A stretch of 64,000 nucleotides of DNA from Megaleporinus macrocephalus (GCA_021613375.1 CM038711.1:14098576-14162575), one strand, 5' to 3'; positions 1 through 12,496 are shown, numbered from the stretch's first letter. Made by a program: numbers and translations. The notes: generated by a model from the sequence alone, not told the origin.

Positions 1-872
1 TCTTACACTCACCAATTAGCATAACGCAAACTACATGCCTACACCATAAGACACTTACCTCAAACCATATCAAGCTGTCAAATAAACTTACACAGACGTA
101 TGTAGTTTCATAACACAGCATGCTATCTATAAGAATTGGCAAAGGCTCAGACACCACTCTAATAATTCTGTTTTTAGCTATGCAGTAAACCAGTCCGCCC
201 AAGTTTATAGGCAATGATGAGACATACAGTGCCGGAAACCACATAAGCAAGTCTTTGTGGTTAACCACATTAGCAAGTCTCTACTAAGGAAGCAAACTTC
301 AAAGACATGTCTTGACTGATCGACTCTAGTTGGAGTGAAGAGAAAATTGTGTATTTATATTGTTTGGTAAACTGCTGTATCAACAAAGTGGCAATGCCAG
401 CTCTTTTGACAATACTCACTTTCTGCTAAAAGTGCTTGAAAACGCTGAGGCTTGGCTAGAACAGAGTGCTGTGCGTCTCTCTCTCTCTCCAGACTTCCGG
501 GCCAGGTATGAAAAAGTGCTGTATAAATGATGAGAGGCAGCAGCATGGAGGTATTTCATTACCAGTCTGGGCAGGAATGTCAGGACGGCTGATTTCACAT
601 GCTGCAACTTCTCTTTGCCGAGGCTCCAAACGTCAGCCTCGCAGCTCTCACTGACTGTGACGGATTTAAATCGCAGTCACTGGAGATCTGCGCTACATTT
701 CTCCTTCTAACTTTCAGAAGAGACACTCGTTTTTAGGAAAGCTGACCCTAAAAATTCAGATTGCTATAAGAGGATAGAGGGGGGTAGCTATGGCGAGGCA
801 CAACTATAGTGGGAAAACACTGACTGGACACTTTATTAAGCACACCTCCACATCTACACTCCTCCTTCTCCA
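1..872. other. No recognised feature
   Basis: Unique-looking sequence with a few short frames that resemble no protein I know. An imperfect palindrome around a gatttaaatc core lies near 655-680. Confidence 0.4.
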
Positions 873-1531
873 TTTTATGAGCTTCACTTAGCATGTAGGA
901 GCACTCTGTATATCACAATTACAGACCGTAGTCCATCTGTATCTCTGCAAACCTTTAACTCTGTTCTTCAATGCTTTGGACCCCCACAAGCCCACCACAT
1001 GGAAGGTACTATGAAGATGGTGGATCATTCTAAGCACCGCTGTGGTGCCCACGTGTTAGTATGCCTTGCACTGGTCCAAGTCGTCCAGACACAGCAGCGC
1101 TGCTGTAGTGTTTTAAACACTGTGTCCACTCACTGTCCACTCTATTAGACACGCCTACCTTGTTGGTTCACCTTGTCATAGAGGTTGTGTTGGTCATCCT
1201 TTAGTCTTTCATCAGTGGTCACAGGATGCTGCCCACAGAGCGCAGTTGGCTTAACAGCTTTGGTTGGTGGACTACTCTCAGTCCAGCAGTGACACTGAGG
1301 TGTTTAAAAGCTCCAGCAGCAGCACTGCTGTGTCTTATTCATTCGTACCAGCACAGACGCTAACACACCAACACCATGTCAGTGTCACTGCAGTGCTGAG
1401 AATGATCCACCGCCACATCATAACTGCTATTTGGTGGCACTGTGGGGCTGCTGACCACTGATTATGCAGGACTACAGTCTGTAATTGAAACACTACAAAG
1501 TGCACCTATATGGTAAGCGACGCTAATAAAA
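873..1531. repeat. Fold-back (long inverted repeat) element
   Basis: The left arm, about 873-1125, is the imperfect reverse complement of the right arm, about 1290-1531. For example, ttacagaccgtagtcc at the left pairs with ttacagactgtagtcc read from the right, and ggtggatcattct occurs in both arms. The spacer is about 165 bp. A half copy of the same family is at 14456-14642. I recognise the wording (gtgctgagaatgatccacc) as a common interspersed repeat in fish but cannot assign a superfamily with certainty. Confidence 0.75.
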
Positions 1532-2238
1532 TAACGTATATTTATCAAAGAGGTCAGTTGGTGTTGGTAATAGAGGTAAAAGGGGTAATCAGCCAACCAA
1601 ATATGTTTTTGTTTTTTTTAGTGACCGCTATAAAAAAAGCTATTTGTCAAATACAAGAAATTCTTTGTATACATAGCTGTGTCTCAGAAAGACCAGAAGA
1701 ATAATTGGTGATTTACTCACTGATTTATTGAGTGATGAATGATGGCTACTCCTACTATTACCCATCCTATATACAAATGCCCGACCCAGAAAGGCATCAT
1801 GGGAATTCTTGGGCTTGATGCAAAGCCAGGCACCAAAGATGTCCACCACAGTTGGTGTTGGAGAAAAACTAGCGCAGGTAGCAGACCCCATGCTAAAGGT
1901 TAATCTCAGGCTTAAGCCCATCAATACTCCAAGAGACAGATTGTTCCTCCTGTATGTCTCTCTAATGTTCAATAACCTGCACTAATATTAACATAGACTG
2001 TGACTAACCTCACAGTAGTACGTGAGTGATGACTGAAAGATCCATGACCCAACCATTCAGCCAAAGCAGCTACCATTGGCATGTGCTGTTTTGATTGAGC
2101 ATAGGGTTATCTGGCTTGTTCATGGCCTAACAGTATAACTACAGGTATTTAAACCTCTACTGGAGTCTATACTTGAAACATTGGGGGTATGAATTTTGAA
2201 AGGAGCATTTCTTATTCCTGCCCATCTCAAGCCTGAAA
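1532..2238. other. No recognised feature
   Basis: Moderately AT-rich sequence between the fold-back element and the Tc1 element. The open frame at 1640-1972 on the minus strand has no recognisable motif. Confidence 0.4.
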
Positions 2239-2343
2239 TACAGTTGCAAAAGTATTCGGCCCCCTTGAACTTTTCAACCTTTTGCCACATTTCAGGCTTC
2301 AAACATAAGGATATGAAATTTAAATTTTTTGTAAATAACTTTT

Positions 2344-3414
2344 TTAGAAATAAAAAACTGAAAAGTGGGGCATGCAAAATTGTTGGGCCCCCTTGTTATA
2401 ATACTTTGTAGTGCCACCTTTTGCTGTGATTACAGCTGCAAGTCGCTCGGGGTATGTCTCTGTCAGTTTTGCTTCAACAGACTTTTTTTTGGCTATTCTT
2501 CCTTGCAAAACAGCTTGAGCTCAGCGAGGTTGGATGGAGAGTTTGTGAACAGCAGTTAACCCTAACCCTAACCCTTTCCACAGATTCTCGATTGGATTTA
2601 GGTCTGGACTTTGACTTGGCCATTCTAACACCTGGATACGTTTATTTGTAAACCATTCCATTGTAGATTTTGCTTTATGTTTTGGATCATTGTCTTGTTG
2701 GAAGATAAATCTCTGTCCCAGTCTCAGGTCTTTTGCAGACTCCAACAGGTTTTCTTCCAGAATGGTCCTGTATTTGGCTCAATCCATCTTCTCATCAATT
2801 TTAACCATCTTCCCTGTCCCTGCTGAAGAAAAGCAGGCCCAAACCATGATGCTGCCACCATCATGTTTGACAGTGGGGATGGTGTGTTCAGGGTGATGAG
2901 CTGTGTTGCTTTTACGCCAAACATAACGTTTTGCATTGTGGCCAAAAAGTTTAATTTTGGTTTCATCTGACCAGAGCACCTTCTTCCACATGTTTGGTGT
3001 GTCTTCCAGGTGGCTTGTGGAAAACTTTAAACAAGACTTTTTATGGCTTTGAGAAATTATTCTTTTTGCCATTCTACCATAAAGGCCAGATTTGTGCAGT
3101 GTACGACTGATTGTTGTCCTATGGACAGATTCTCCCACCTCAGCTATAGATCTCTGCAGTTCATCCAGAGTGATCATGGGCCTCTTGGCTGTATCTCTGA
3201 TCAGTCTTCTCCTTGTTTGAGCTAAAAGTGTAGAGGGACGGCCGGGTCTTGGTATATTTGCAGTGGTCTGATACTCCTGCCGTTTCAATATGTTCGCTTG
3301 CACAGTGCTCCTTGAGATGTCTAAAGCTTGGGAAATCTTTTTGTATCCAAATCCAGCTTTAAACTTCTCCACAACAGTATCTCGGACCTACCTGGTGTGT
3401 ATCTTGGTCTTCAT
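2344..3414 (-). pseudogene. Tc1-like transposase pseudogene
   Basis: The frame starts at the ATG at 3414 (MKTKIHTR) and is stopped at once by TAG at 3388-3390. It then runs through a helix-turn-helix region ([17 protein letters not shown]), a GRPS linker, [12 protein letters not shown] with the first catalytic Asp, and [16 protein letters not shown] at 2779-2781 stops it again. The same frame continues with [11 protein letters not shown] (second Asp) and [12 protein letters not shown] (Glu of the DDE triad). After that a (TTAGGG)3-like run at 2557-2574 coincides with a frameshift into [15 protein letters not shown] and a further stop. A normal relative is about 340 residues. The catalytic residues are visible, but the gene cannot make an intact protein. 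Confidence 0.92.
2557..2574. repeat. Short telomere-like motif (TAACCC)3
   Basis: Three exact copies of TAACCC lie inside the transposase pseudogene, at the point where the reading frame shifts. Confidence 0.9.
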
Positions 3415-3994
3415 GATGCTCTCTGTGCTTTAAACAGAACTCTGAGACTATCACAGAGCAGGTGCATTATACGGAATCTTGATTACACACAGGTTGTATC
3501 TATTTCTCATCATGAACTTCTGGAGTGAGTTTGCTGCACTGAAAGTAAAGGGGCCGAATAATTTTGCACACCCCACTTTTCAGTTTTTTATTTCTAAAAA
3601 AAGTTTAAAGTATCCAATAAATTTTGTTCCACTTCACGATTGTGTCCCACTTGTTGTTGATTCTTCACAAAAAATTAAAATTTTATATCTTTATGTTTGA
3701 AGCCTGAAATGTGGCAAAAGGTTGAAAAGTTTGAGGGGGCTGAATACTTTTGCAAGGCACTGTAATCCCATGGTGCCAACATGCTTAGTTCAGATAAGGT
3801 CAATCAGCTACACTTTCTCTCAGTAGTGCAAGTACACCTCTGAAATTGCATCATGTTGTCTTTTGCCATAGAGAACTATATTTAAGGGGCAGTATCAGTG
3901 AGGATACCAATATGTTCTTACTATTGGTATAAGTTTCTTATAAAGTTTTAAAGTTTTATAAATCTTTATTACCTTCAGTGTACTATTCCATATG

Positions 3995-3996
<2 letters not shown>

Positions 3997-4055
<59 letters not shown>
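3997..4055. repeat. (AT)n microsatellite
   Basis: An uninterrupted AT dinucleotide run of about 59 bp. Confidence 0.98.
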
Positions 4056-4061
<6 letters not shown>

Positions 4062-5583
4062 GTGTGTATGCAACCTTCCAGTGGAATATCTTATGTGATG
4101 CAGCAATCGCTCAGACATCTGGATCAGACGCTATTTTTCTCTAGAACAGCAAATAAAACCACTCTGAATGACCTTGTTTAGTGGCTTTTAAATTCCCCTT
4201 TAAGTATTACAGAGTGGCTAAAAATATACCAATCTTACAAAGATCATAGTGTTACGGCGTTCCCTGTTTGGACAAGAGTGTCACAGCAGGCCTTTCCTGT
4301 AAGAAGACAGGATCATCCAGCAAGCTGAGCGCAAGGAGCAGGACAAAGTCAGCACTGTGCATTCCAATTACTTCCCCATTCATCACGCTTACCGTAAAAG
4401 ATTCTATTAAAAATTCACCATACACGGCTTTAAACCCCGCCACAAATAGAAGTCCCAATGGGTATTCCGTACTTTATCAAGTGCAGAGCTTTCGCAATGC
4501 CCTTTCCTTCCTGGGAAGCGTGGGCTAAAAATCAGCATTTTCTCCCATCGCTGTTACATTCAGGGTGATCTACAGCTATTACTGCAAAGAGCGCATTGGC
4601 CGTAAATGAGATTTTGATCGTGGTTTGAGGGCCCATTCAGACTGCGATGACCACTGAAGGATGCAGTTCCAGCCAGAGGACTAATCTCAGCTTGCGCAAA
4701 AGTCGACATTTCCCCTACAAAGTGGGCTTTTCTTTGGACCAATCACAGCTGGTTCTGTCGCAGCGAGGGAACGTATGGTAACGCTAAACATATGTCGAGA
4801 ATGTAAATAAATCCCCCCGGAGACCAAAAACAATGTGCGGCTATAAGAGAAAACGCAAGGATAGGCATCTGTGGTCAATGGGTGAACATGATACGATTGA
4901 GAATGCTGCAATATTACATTCTCCATTCAATGCTTCTATTGTTAGAGAGGTATTGAATGAAGAACTTGTACAAACATGCTTCACTGCAGACAATGCCATC
5001 CCTATTTATTTAATAGTATAGACCAGTACAGCAGTATTCAGTTATTATTTCTAACAGAAACCAATTCTGATGAAAAATTCTACATGTTCTTGAGGAGGCT
5101 TTTGTGGTGGAGTGAATGATTAATGGATCGCTGCAGAGAAAAGCAGGAAAGCAAAACACTGACCTTGACAAAGAGGCCATTTCAGTAAAAGCCTGAACTC
5201 CCTGATGTTAAATATCGAATACAAAGCTTACAGCTCTAATTGCTGTCACTTAGAAGTAGCTGGTGTTTGTGCCTTTCCATGTCAAACAGAGAAAGCAGTT
5301 CACAACAAAATCAGTCATTTAATCTAGAAAATATTTCTTGAAAGAACGGCCAAGTGATAAAAGAGACTGCTATATCCCACTTTAAGCCGTCTGCTGTAGA
5401 TATTGAAACCTTGGGTTTCACCAAGCCTTTACTTTTTCTTTATAAAAAAAAATTCAGTTAAAAGGTGTAGTAAGCAATGTTAAGCCAAAATACTTTTTGT
5501 CAAAGTCCTCACGGTCCACTATCTGTGCGTTCTGTGTGCACACTGGAAAACAGCCGTGGCTCTGTAAATAAGAAATAAACAAT
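4056..5583. other. No recognised feature; overlapping open frames at 4252-4528
   Basis: Open frames on both strands overlap at 4252-4458 (minus, 68 codons) and 4268-4528 (plus, 86 codons). The minus frame holds a GT-like donor sequence (gtaagc) but no motif I recognise. The rest is unremarkable. Confidence 0.35.
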
Positions 5584-6171
5584 GGGTGTGTCTCAAAACC
5601 TAGTGAGCTGCCTACATAGGCAGCATTTTACGTCATAACATGTGCGCTCCCGACATGTAGACTGTCCCAATTCTTACATACCTTAAACATGCTGTCTACT
5701 GAGACACCTTATTTTGGCCTGATTTTAAGGAAGCATCGAACGCTTCCTCAGTGGCTAAGGCAATCTCATGATGCAACGCAGACAATTCTCAGTTTAAAAT
5801 GCAAGTTATTTTGATTCTGTGTTTTAATGTGTTTCTGGTCATATAATCACACAAAGCAGTATTTTATTTACAACTTTGTAACGAGTCCTTCAACATTTTG
5901 CAGTTTTATACTCGAGCCATTAGCATTTATGCTAGCGCATTTTTAAGCCTCAGGCTATTGTTTTGGATGCTGGCCGGTAGCTTAGCAACCAGCTAAAACA
6001 CTGGTTGCGTGCTGCAGTAGGCGGGAACAAGCCGTGACACAGTTGCTCTCTAACTAGAGCGTCTCAGTAATCTGTTTTATGAGGAGAGATGTCAGACAGA
6101 ACACTGCTACTTACACAGCTGCCTACCCAGACAGCCTACTTAGACAGCTCAGTAGGTTTTGAGACACACCC
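5584..6171. mobile_element. Non-autonomous DNA transposon (MITE)
   Basis: The terminal inverted repeats start gggtgtgtctcaaaacct at both ends and match at 28 of the first 30 bases. Total length is 588 bp. No coding sequence is seen inside. The flanks give no convincing target duplication, so the superfamily is not assigned. Confidence 0.82.
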
Positions 6172-6559
6172 AAAGTGGCAAAGGACGTGTGCTGAACTTC
6201 ATGCACTGTGAGGAAGTGTTGGCCTAAAAATAGCCAAAGCAGAGAAGAAGATCTTAAAAACAAAGACTTAGTAAGAAGCTCCCCCAGAATTGAGCTGCTT
6301 CTGAATTTGGGGGGCAAAGCTTCTGAAGGAGCTGGTGCATTTGTTTTGCTGCTGAAATATAAACAATCGCTCTCACACATCACTAACTGCACCTTCAAGA
6401 TGTCATTTAAAAACTGGAACATGGCAACTTTGCTAACTCACCCTGCCTATCACTGTACGCCAGCCTAGAAGAGCACAGAAAATAATCACTTCCCTGGAGC
6501 AGAAAGCCCCTCTTCACTACACTCAGGTAATCAGACTGAGATAAAGAAGTTAAGCTAAG

Positions 6560-7275
6560 AAGTTCTGAAATGGTATTTTATGGACAAATGACACAAAGAA
6601 AGACGTATACCACCTCATCTGTGAAACATGCTGGCGATAGTGTTATGGCGTTGGCATCTAAGGCTGACAGTGGTAGCAATTCCCTTGTATGCACTGATTC
6701 TATCACTGCTGACAAATCCAGAGGCAGCAACAAGGCTATATTACTTCCACAGACTCAACCAAATGCTTCAAAACTCACTGGACAGCACTTTACAGTGTTG
6801 GTGGACAATGAACTAAAGGATACTGTACAATTCAAAACTATGTTTTAAGCCAAAGAAGTGGAATGTTCTACAAAGGCTTAGTTAACCAGCCTAACTCAGT
6901 CCAGTCGAGCATGCATTTTACTTATTAAAGGCAAATGGTACATCGAAACGTCCCAAAAACAAGCAGAAACTAAACAGCTGCAGTAAAGGCCTTCCAGAGC
7001 CACACCAGGAAAGAAACCTAACATCTGCTGATATGTAATGACTTTAGTTTGTCACTGCCTGCAAAGGATTGTTAACTGAGTATTAAAAATGACAAAGAAA
7101 TGTATGATTGTGTTGTCTTGGGAGGAGGGCTATCTGTAAAAATAGTTCAAATTCCAACACCGTTCACCCAATCTGGATGTGAGTACCCTCAAATCAAAGC
7201 AGTAAGTCTGAACTCCAGTATGTGTCCATAGAGAGCTAATATAACCACTTAATCAGTGCACAAATATTGGATACT
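6560..7275 (+). pseudogene. Tc1/mariner transposase relic, second lineage
   Basis: The 3' half of a transposase, heavily mutated. Around 6570-6850 a frame reads YTTSSVKHAGDSVMALASKA and then QPNASKLTGQHFTVLVDNE. This corresponds to the SSVKHGGGSVM region and the second-Asp region (normally DND, here DNE) of a fish Tc1-like family. Downstream DNA still resembles that family through the stop and into the 3' terminal region (ctggatgtgagtaccctcaa near 7172, then caaatattgga near 7261). The N-terminal half and the left end are missing. It is a different lineage from the element at 2241. Confidence 0.75.
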
Positions 7276-8066
7276 GAATAAAACTAAAGTAAAAGTGAAA
7301 TTTAGCTTAATTTCTCATAGCTTACTGTTCTGTTCATGCAATGGCCACAGCCTGCCCTCAGATTGCTTTCACCATGTCATCACACATCTGAGCCTCACCA
7401 GCGTCTGGCCTATTTGGCAGAAGAGAGGCACACGTGCATGTACAGACAGACTTGCCCAGTTCTGCCTCTTGGAGATATCCAGTAAGGGCGTGAGGTGAGA
7501 AAAGGCCTGGTTGGAGTCCAACAGAAGCCGTTTTTTGATACACGGGGTGTTAAAGCTGAGAAACGCTGCTGCTAGTTCGGCTTTTGAAGAGTGGTTTAAT
7601 CTCCCCCTGCCCCTCAGAGAGGCATAAAACTTGCGAGTGTGAATTCACCCTGAGGGTAGGCTGACTGCTACCGCTCAGTACCCTCTAACGCCTGGCCCTG
7701 CGCGAGCGCTCTCGTTTGTTTTATTTATCCGCCAGCAAAGGCATGTGGTGTCCTCTGCTTAATGGAGCCATTCGTCTTCCTTGCTGTGAGTTCTTCAGAA
7801 GCGAGTAACAACATCGTCTACTGGACTGATGGAGTAGGAAGTAGCTTGGTGTGGCAAATGTGTCTCACAATGAAGGCCCATCTGCTCCTGCAAATATATA
7901 AATGTGTAGACATTTGCAAAGTAGCCAGCAGGGCGTAGTATTAACATCTGCACTTAGGGACAGTATTGTAACGACACACCATATTACGACATGAGGTGAT
8001 ATTTTTTAGAGGTGTGCGTGTTTAGGATTATCCAAAAACTTGTTCTCTGTGTCACTGTGCAAATAT
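7276..8066. other. No recognised feature
   Basis: Unique-looking sequence of mixed composition with no repeat or exon signal that I can support. Confidence 0.4.
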
Positions 8067-8395
8067 CCATCCATTTATAACATCTGCTTTATCCCAATAC
8101 TCGGGGTCACAGGGGGGCCTGGAGCCAATCCCAGTGTCATCGGGCAAAGGCAGGGTACACCATGTACAGGTTCATCAGTGCATTGCATGGCCAACACACT
8201 CTCATACCTATGGAAAATTTAGAGTGACCGATCAACCTAACATGCATGTGTTTGGACTGTGGGAGGAAATCGGAGTACTAGAAGGAAATCCACTCAAGCA
8301 CGGGGAGAACATACACACTCCACACAGAACGGCCCAGACGGGGAATCCAACCCAGATCGTCTTGCTGTGAGGCCACAGTGCTAACCACTACACCT
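8067..8395 (+). mobile_element. Short retroposon (teleost non-LTR tail or SINE-like)
   Basis: It begins ccatccatttat, contains ttggactgtgggaggaaa and cggggagaacatacacactc, and ends near gctaaccactacacc. This is a very common 3' tail of fish non-LTR elements, probably of the RTE/Expander group (family from memory). It is bounded by a perfect 12-bp direct repeat, ctgtgcaaatat, at 8055-8066 and 8396-8407. A second copy in reverse orientation is at 56918-57163. Confidence 0.85.
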
Positions 8396-8964
8396 CTGTG
8401 CAAATATGTTAATAGACATTTTCACAATGTACAAATAAGCCTGTGATCTAGAATAAAACATCTTATAAAAGTAGCTGCTTTGTGGTTTTTCACAGCCCAC
8501 ACAAAAAAGGTAATACACTACCTATATGTGATGGCAATAATCTTTCTGTTACCCAGAGAGAGAGATGACAAAAGGTGCCACAGCATTCACATATACCTAT
8601 GAGCAGAGATTTTCTTAAAAAAAACACCTAATATTTAATATGAAACACATCAACATTATTAACGTTAATGTTTTTGTAATAAACAGTGGTCACATTTTAT
8701 TTTGACAGGCCATCATAGATGAAGTACACATACCTAAATGAGCAATCTTTTTATGATGCTCAGTCGATTATCTACACCATTATAGCTAAGGCTAAGTTTC
8801 AGTGTAGGTTGTGTGTTAAGGTTAAGGTAAAAGTTAAGTTTAAGGTAGACTTAATCAAATCAAACACACTCAATTCTAGGTTCAGTAGTATTTTTTGTAT
8901 TTTTATATATTGTATTATTAGATGTTAAGTTGAAATGTTACCGGAGGGAAGACTGAGCATCTAT

Positions 8965-9370
8965 ATAATAAAGCATGAACAAATTAGCTAGCTACTGATG
9001 TTTTTTTTGTGATAAATTAGCTAGCTAGTACAGTTAGTTAACATTTGATCAATATATCAATATATTATATTGGTTAACATTTGTGACTAGCAATTAGCTC
9101 TCTACTGTTAGCTAATGTTAATGTTTTTGTGACTTATCTAATATTTAGCTAGCTATAGCTAATGTTAATGTTTTGTGTCTAAGAAATTAGCTAATACTGG
9201 TGTTTTGTTATTTGGCTAGCTATGGCTATTATTGTTTTTGTCACTGACAATTAGCAACTTACTGTTAGCTAATATTAATGTGTTTGTGAATAATTTAAAA
9301 TCAAGCAGCTAGAGTTAATGTTTTTGTGCATTTTTTATTATTTAAGCACTACTGTTTGTAAATACTTATG
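8965..9370. repeat. Degenerate AT-rich minisatellite-like array
   Basis: Irregularly spaced variants of gctaatgttaatgtttttg recur near 8995, 9111, 9159, 9192, 9268 and 9312, separated by ttagctagcta-type sequence. The spacing varies from about 35 to 80 bp, so this is an old, eroded array. Confidence 0.7.
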
Positions 9371-10367
9371 TTTTTGTAATGCTAGCCATCAAGCATGTAT
9401 ATGTCGCTTGGTATTAAATCCTGATATGCACTATTGTGTGTGTGCAAACCTAAAAACCGTATACCCCGTCACAAGATAAAACTCTAATTACATGTTTTCT
9501 TAAGAATTAGAATACCAATATATTAACAAACAATCCTGTTCAAGGAGCCAGTGAAAAGATATAACTTTTATTCGTCATTCTCTAAAGACCCATACCATCT
9601 TAGTGAACTACGTGTGGTGATGTGTATGATTGTGAAAACTAGCAACTTCTAAAATGACCAGTTGTCACCTTAAATAGGTGCAACTCCAGTAACTGTGCTC
9701 ATGCGGTCATTATAATAAACAAACAAATAACTAAACAACACATGGTTACGTAAAGTTAAATTACCATTAGCTTCTGTGATGGCTAGCTAAAGTGACCCCT
9801 ATCTGCGTCAAACTGAAAGCTCTCTGGGAACAGTGACTGCAGCCACATATTATTCACATTCCGGAGTGTAGGGTCTGCCACACTCCAGAACTGCATCAGA
9901 GCACAAACAGAGCAGCGAGAGACTGGAACGGCTGAATCGGGCTTATGAGTTCAGCGACCTCTGCAGGGCTTAGTTAGCCTGGGATAAAGCTGCATGACAG
10001 GCCTAAGCTGCACCGAGGTGGCAAAGCACCGCTTCAAATGCAAAGCTGGCCAAATTGAGACTTAATATGACTTTGAGTGGGTAATTAAGTCGTGCCAGGT
10101 TGAAGGGGCATGTAACTGTGGGAGTGTGGCAATGTGCGGACCGCCGTAACTCGCGATTAAGAAGCTGCAGTATATCCAGTCAAGGCCCCTGTCTGCTTAA
10201 CACGGAGGCTGAGTATGAGGAACGAGAGACAATAAAGAGGCGGTGGCAGCGTTGCTTAGGCAAGGTGCTGGAGGAAGATAACAACACCTGGTTAAAAAAA
10301 AAGAAGAAAACAAAATGTATCTGAGTTCAGAACATTATCAACAGCCAAACAGAGGGATGGGGTGTAT
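9371..10367. other. No recognised feature
   Basis: No exon, transposon end or tandem repeat could be supported here. Confidence 0.4.
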
Positions 10368-10369
10368 AT

Positions 10370-10430
<61 letters not shown>
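10368..10430. repeat. (TG)n microsatellite
   Basis: A TG run of about 63 bp with one early interruption (tttg), followed closely by a poly-G stretch near 10440-10447. Confidence 0.97.
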
Positions 10431-10431
<1 letters not shown>

Positions 10432-11477
10432 TAGGGAAGGGGGGGGGTCTTTTGTGTGGCGGCATGAAAAAGCTTTTCCCGAAAGGGTATGATTAGCACA
10501 ACATCAGGCCACTGGCCTTGCAGGCTGTAATGCCATCAGAGCTCAGCAGCCCTGAACAATTTTTAACCATGCAGAACCCCGGACGGTTTCTTTCTCCTTT
10601 CCTGCACACATAAAGAGCAGAGACCAAGAAACACATACAGGGCAGGCTCCGTTCTTTTTCCCCTCTTTCTTCTCTGCTGTGGCAGCCAGCAGGCTGGTAA
10701 TCTTGGCCTTTAACCAGTCTGATCTTTTAAAGAAAGATCTTTTTAAAGAAAGTGCAATTTGATAAGTCTGTGCTCTACAATAACACACTTGGGCGGCTGG
10801 CGGACACGCAGACACTGATTTCATTTGTGGCTCGAAGCCAACTCAACCAACAACAAAGCTCTTTATGTGAGCTGAGAAGCCCCCTGCTGTCCCAAACACC
10901 GGCTAAACGTCTCCTTAATCGGCAGTGGCACCTTAAATATATGTTAGTTAATAAAAGTACCGCAACAGGAAAGAGCTGCAGCTAATTTGAGACACGTGCG
11001 TTTCGGGGGCTGGGGAGGGCTTCGTAAGCTACAGCAGCTCTAAAAAGTCTTCTTATCACTCAGTGTCTTTTCTAGGTCTATTCTGGGCTAGAGATTGAGT
11101 CCAGATGTGAGCGGGGGGAGGGGAACGGTGGAGGGGAATGGGGGGTCATTTCGGTCTCTCTACCGCTTAGTGTAGTCTCACAGCTGAGAACTGAACGTGC
11201 CCAACGTGTCTACCCACTTTAGGGAAACAATTAACTGACAAAGGACTCAATTAAACGGCCCATACTATGGCGAATGGTGGGACACGACCTAATGTGAGGT
11301 CAAACTCAACACCAATATTTCTACGGAGGTAAGATTAAGTAGACTGTGCTTTTGGTCATCTTTCATCTGAATTATGGAACTACTAACAGGGAGAGATTGA
11401 AGATTGAAGCACAGCCACCACACAGTGGGGTTAGTTTTAAGGTAGTGCTCTTACTAAGCTCACCAAAGTTGACAATA
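10431..11477. other. No recognised feature
   Basis: Balanced base composition and no recognised repeat. It could hold conserved non-coding DNA, but I have no comparative evidence. Confidence 0.35.
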
Positions 11478-11992
11478 AGTGCGTTTACATGCACATAATA
11501 ATCCGATAACTGCAGAAAATCAGATTTTGTCAGTTATACATGTACTTGGGTAATTAGACATTTTCAAAACTCTACTTGAGTCAGAGTTCTATAAAACTCA
11601 TTGAACATACCTCATCAAGAAGATAAGGTATATTTAAATCCTTCATCAATACTGTCTTGCTAGGTATTGCTCTGTGTCTAATCTTATATTTTGTTGTCTT
11701 TTTTCTAGGTATCAGCGCTTGCACTTGTTTATGGCAGTGTCTGATGTATTTGAAGGTGGTACCACAGTCTGCCCTTGCACATGCATGAGAAACCCGAAAG
11801 AAATCTGAGAAAGTTCATGCATGCACCAAGAAAGTCAATTACTGAACTGAGATCCAGCTCTCTGTATCCGATTTCTTAAATGGATTTTCAGGGCCTTAAC
11901 CTGATCTAAGAAATTGGAGCATGACCACTTCAATTAATCTGACAACTTCGGAAACCGAGTGTGATTGGATTGCAAGTGCATGTGAACACACT
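11478..11992. mobile_element. Non-autonomous DNA transposon with gtttacatgcac ends
   Basis: The left end agtgcgtttacatgcac and the right end, read in reverse, agtgtgttcacatgcac match at 15 of 17 positions. The subterminal DNA on both sides is rich in gatt/aatc words. It is 515 bp with no coding potential. The element at 49273-50680 has a similar gtttacatgca terminus but differs beyond it. Confidence 0.65.
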
Positions 11993-12496
11993 CACTGAGA
12001 GTAGTTCTCAGTTCCCCATAAAGAAACAGAAACTTTTTTAAAAAGCTCTTTTTCAACACTTTTAAAAAAGATGGTATAAAGAACGTCACGTGATACGGTA
12101 CTGTGCTCAGCATTTTTTTCTATATATACAGTATGTAGTAGTTTTATATATGTTACTGTTTATTTAACCCTTTTCAAGCTTTTTCTTGTGGAAACAATCC
12201 AGTACTATTTACAGTTCTTATCTAATACCTGCTTTGACTGCTCAGTACTTCATTAAGCTAAATCAAGATTGCTGCTGAAGAAACTGAATACATTCATACA
12301 ATGTCAGGAGCGTCCAGGCGAAATCTGAAATTAATCTTCAAACTGGCACACAAGATATTATCTATTTCTTTTATAATAAGATATTCATGCTGCTTTGTAT
12401 TGCAATTATGCATTTTTTACATCTATTATTGCTAAGACGAAAAGTTTTAAACAATGAGCATTGGTACAGTGAGATTTTTGTACAGCAGTGTATTTA

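Larger units (their letters stand above)
2241..3762 (-). mobile_element. Tc1-like transposon, complete ends
   Basis: A 1,522-bp element flanked by TA on both sides (2239-2240 and 3763-3764), the normal Tc1/mariner target duplication. The ends form long inverted repeats: the left starts cagttgcaaaagtattcg, and the right end read in reverse starts cagtgccttgcaaaagtatt. The similarity continues for well over 60 bp. The interior encodes a decayed transposase on the minus strand. Confidence 0.92.

Noticed and set aside
2779..3372. 197-codon transposase frame as a live gene
   Set aside because: It lacks the true start and the second and third catalytic residues; stops on both sides and a frameshift make it a pseudogene.
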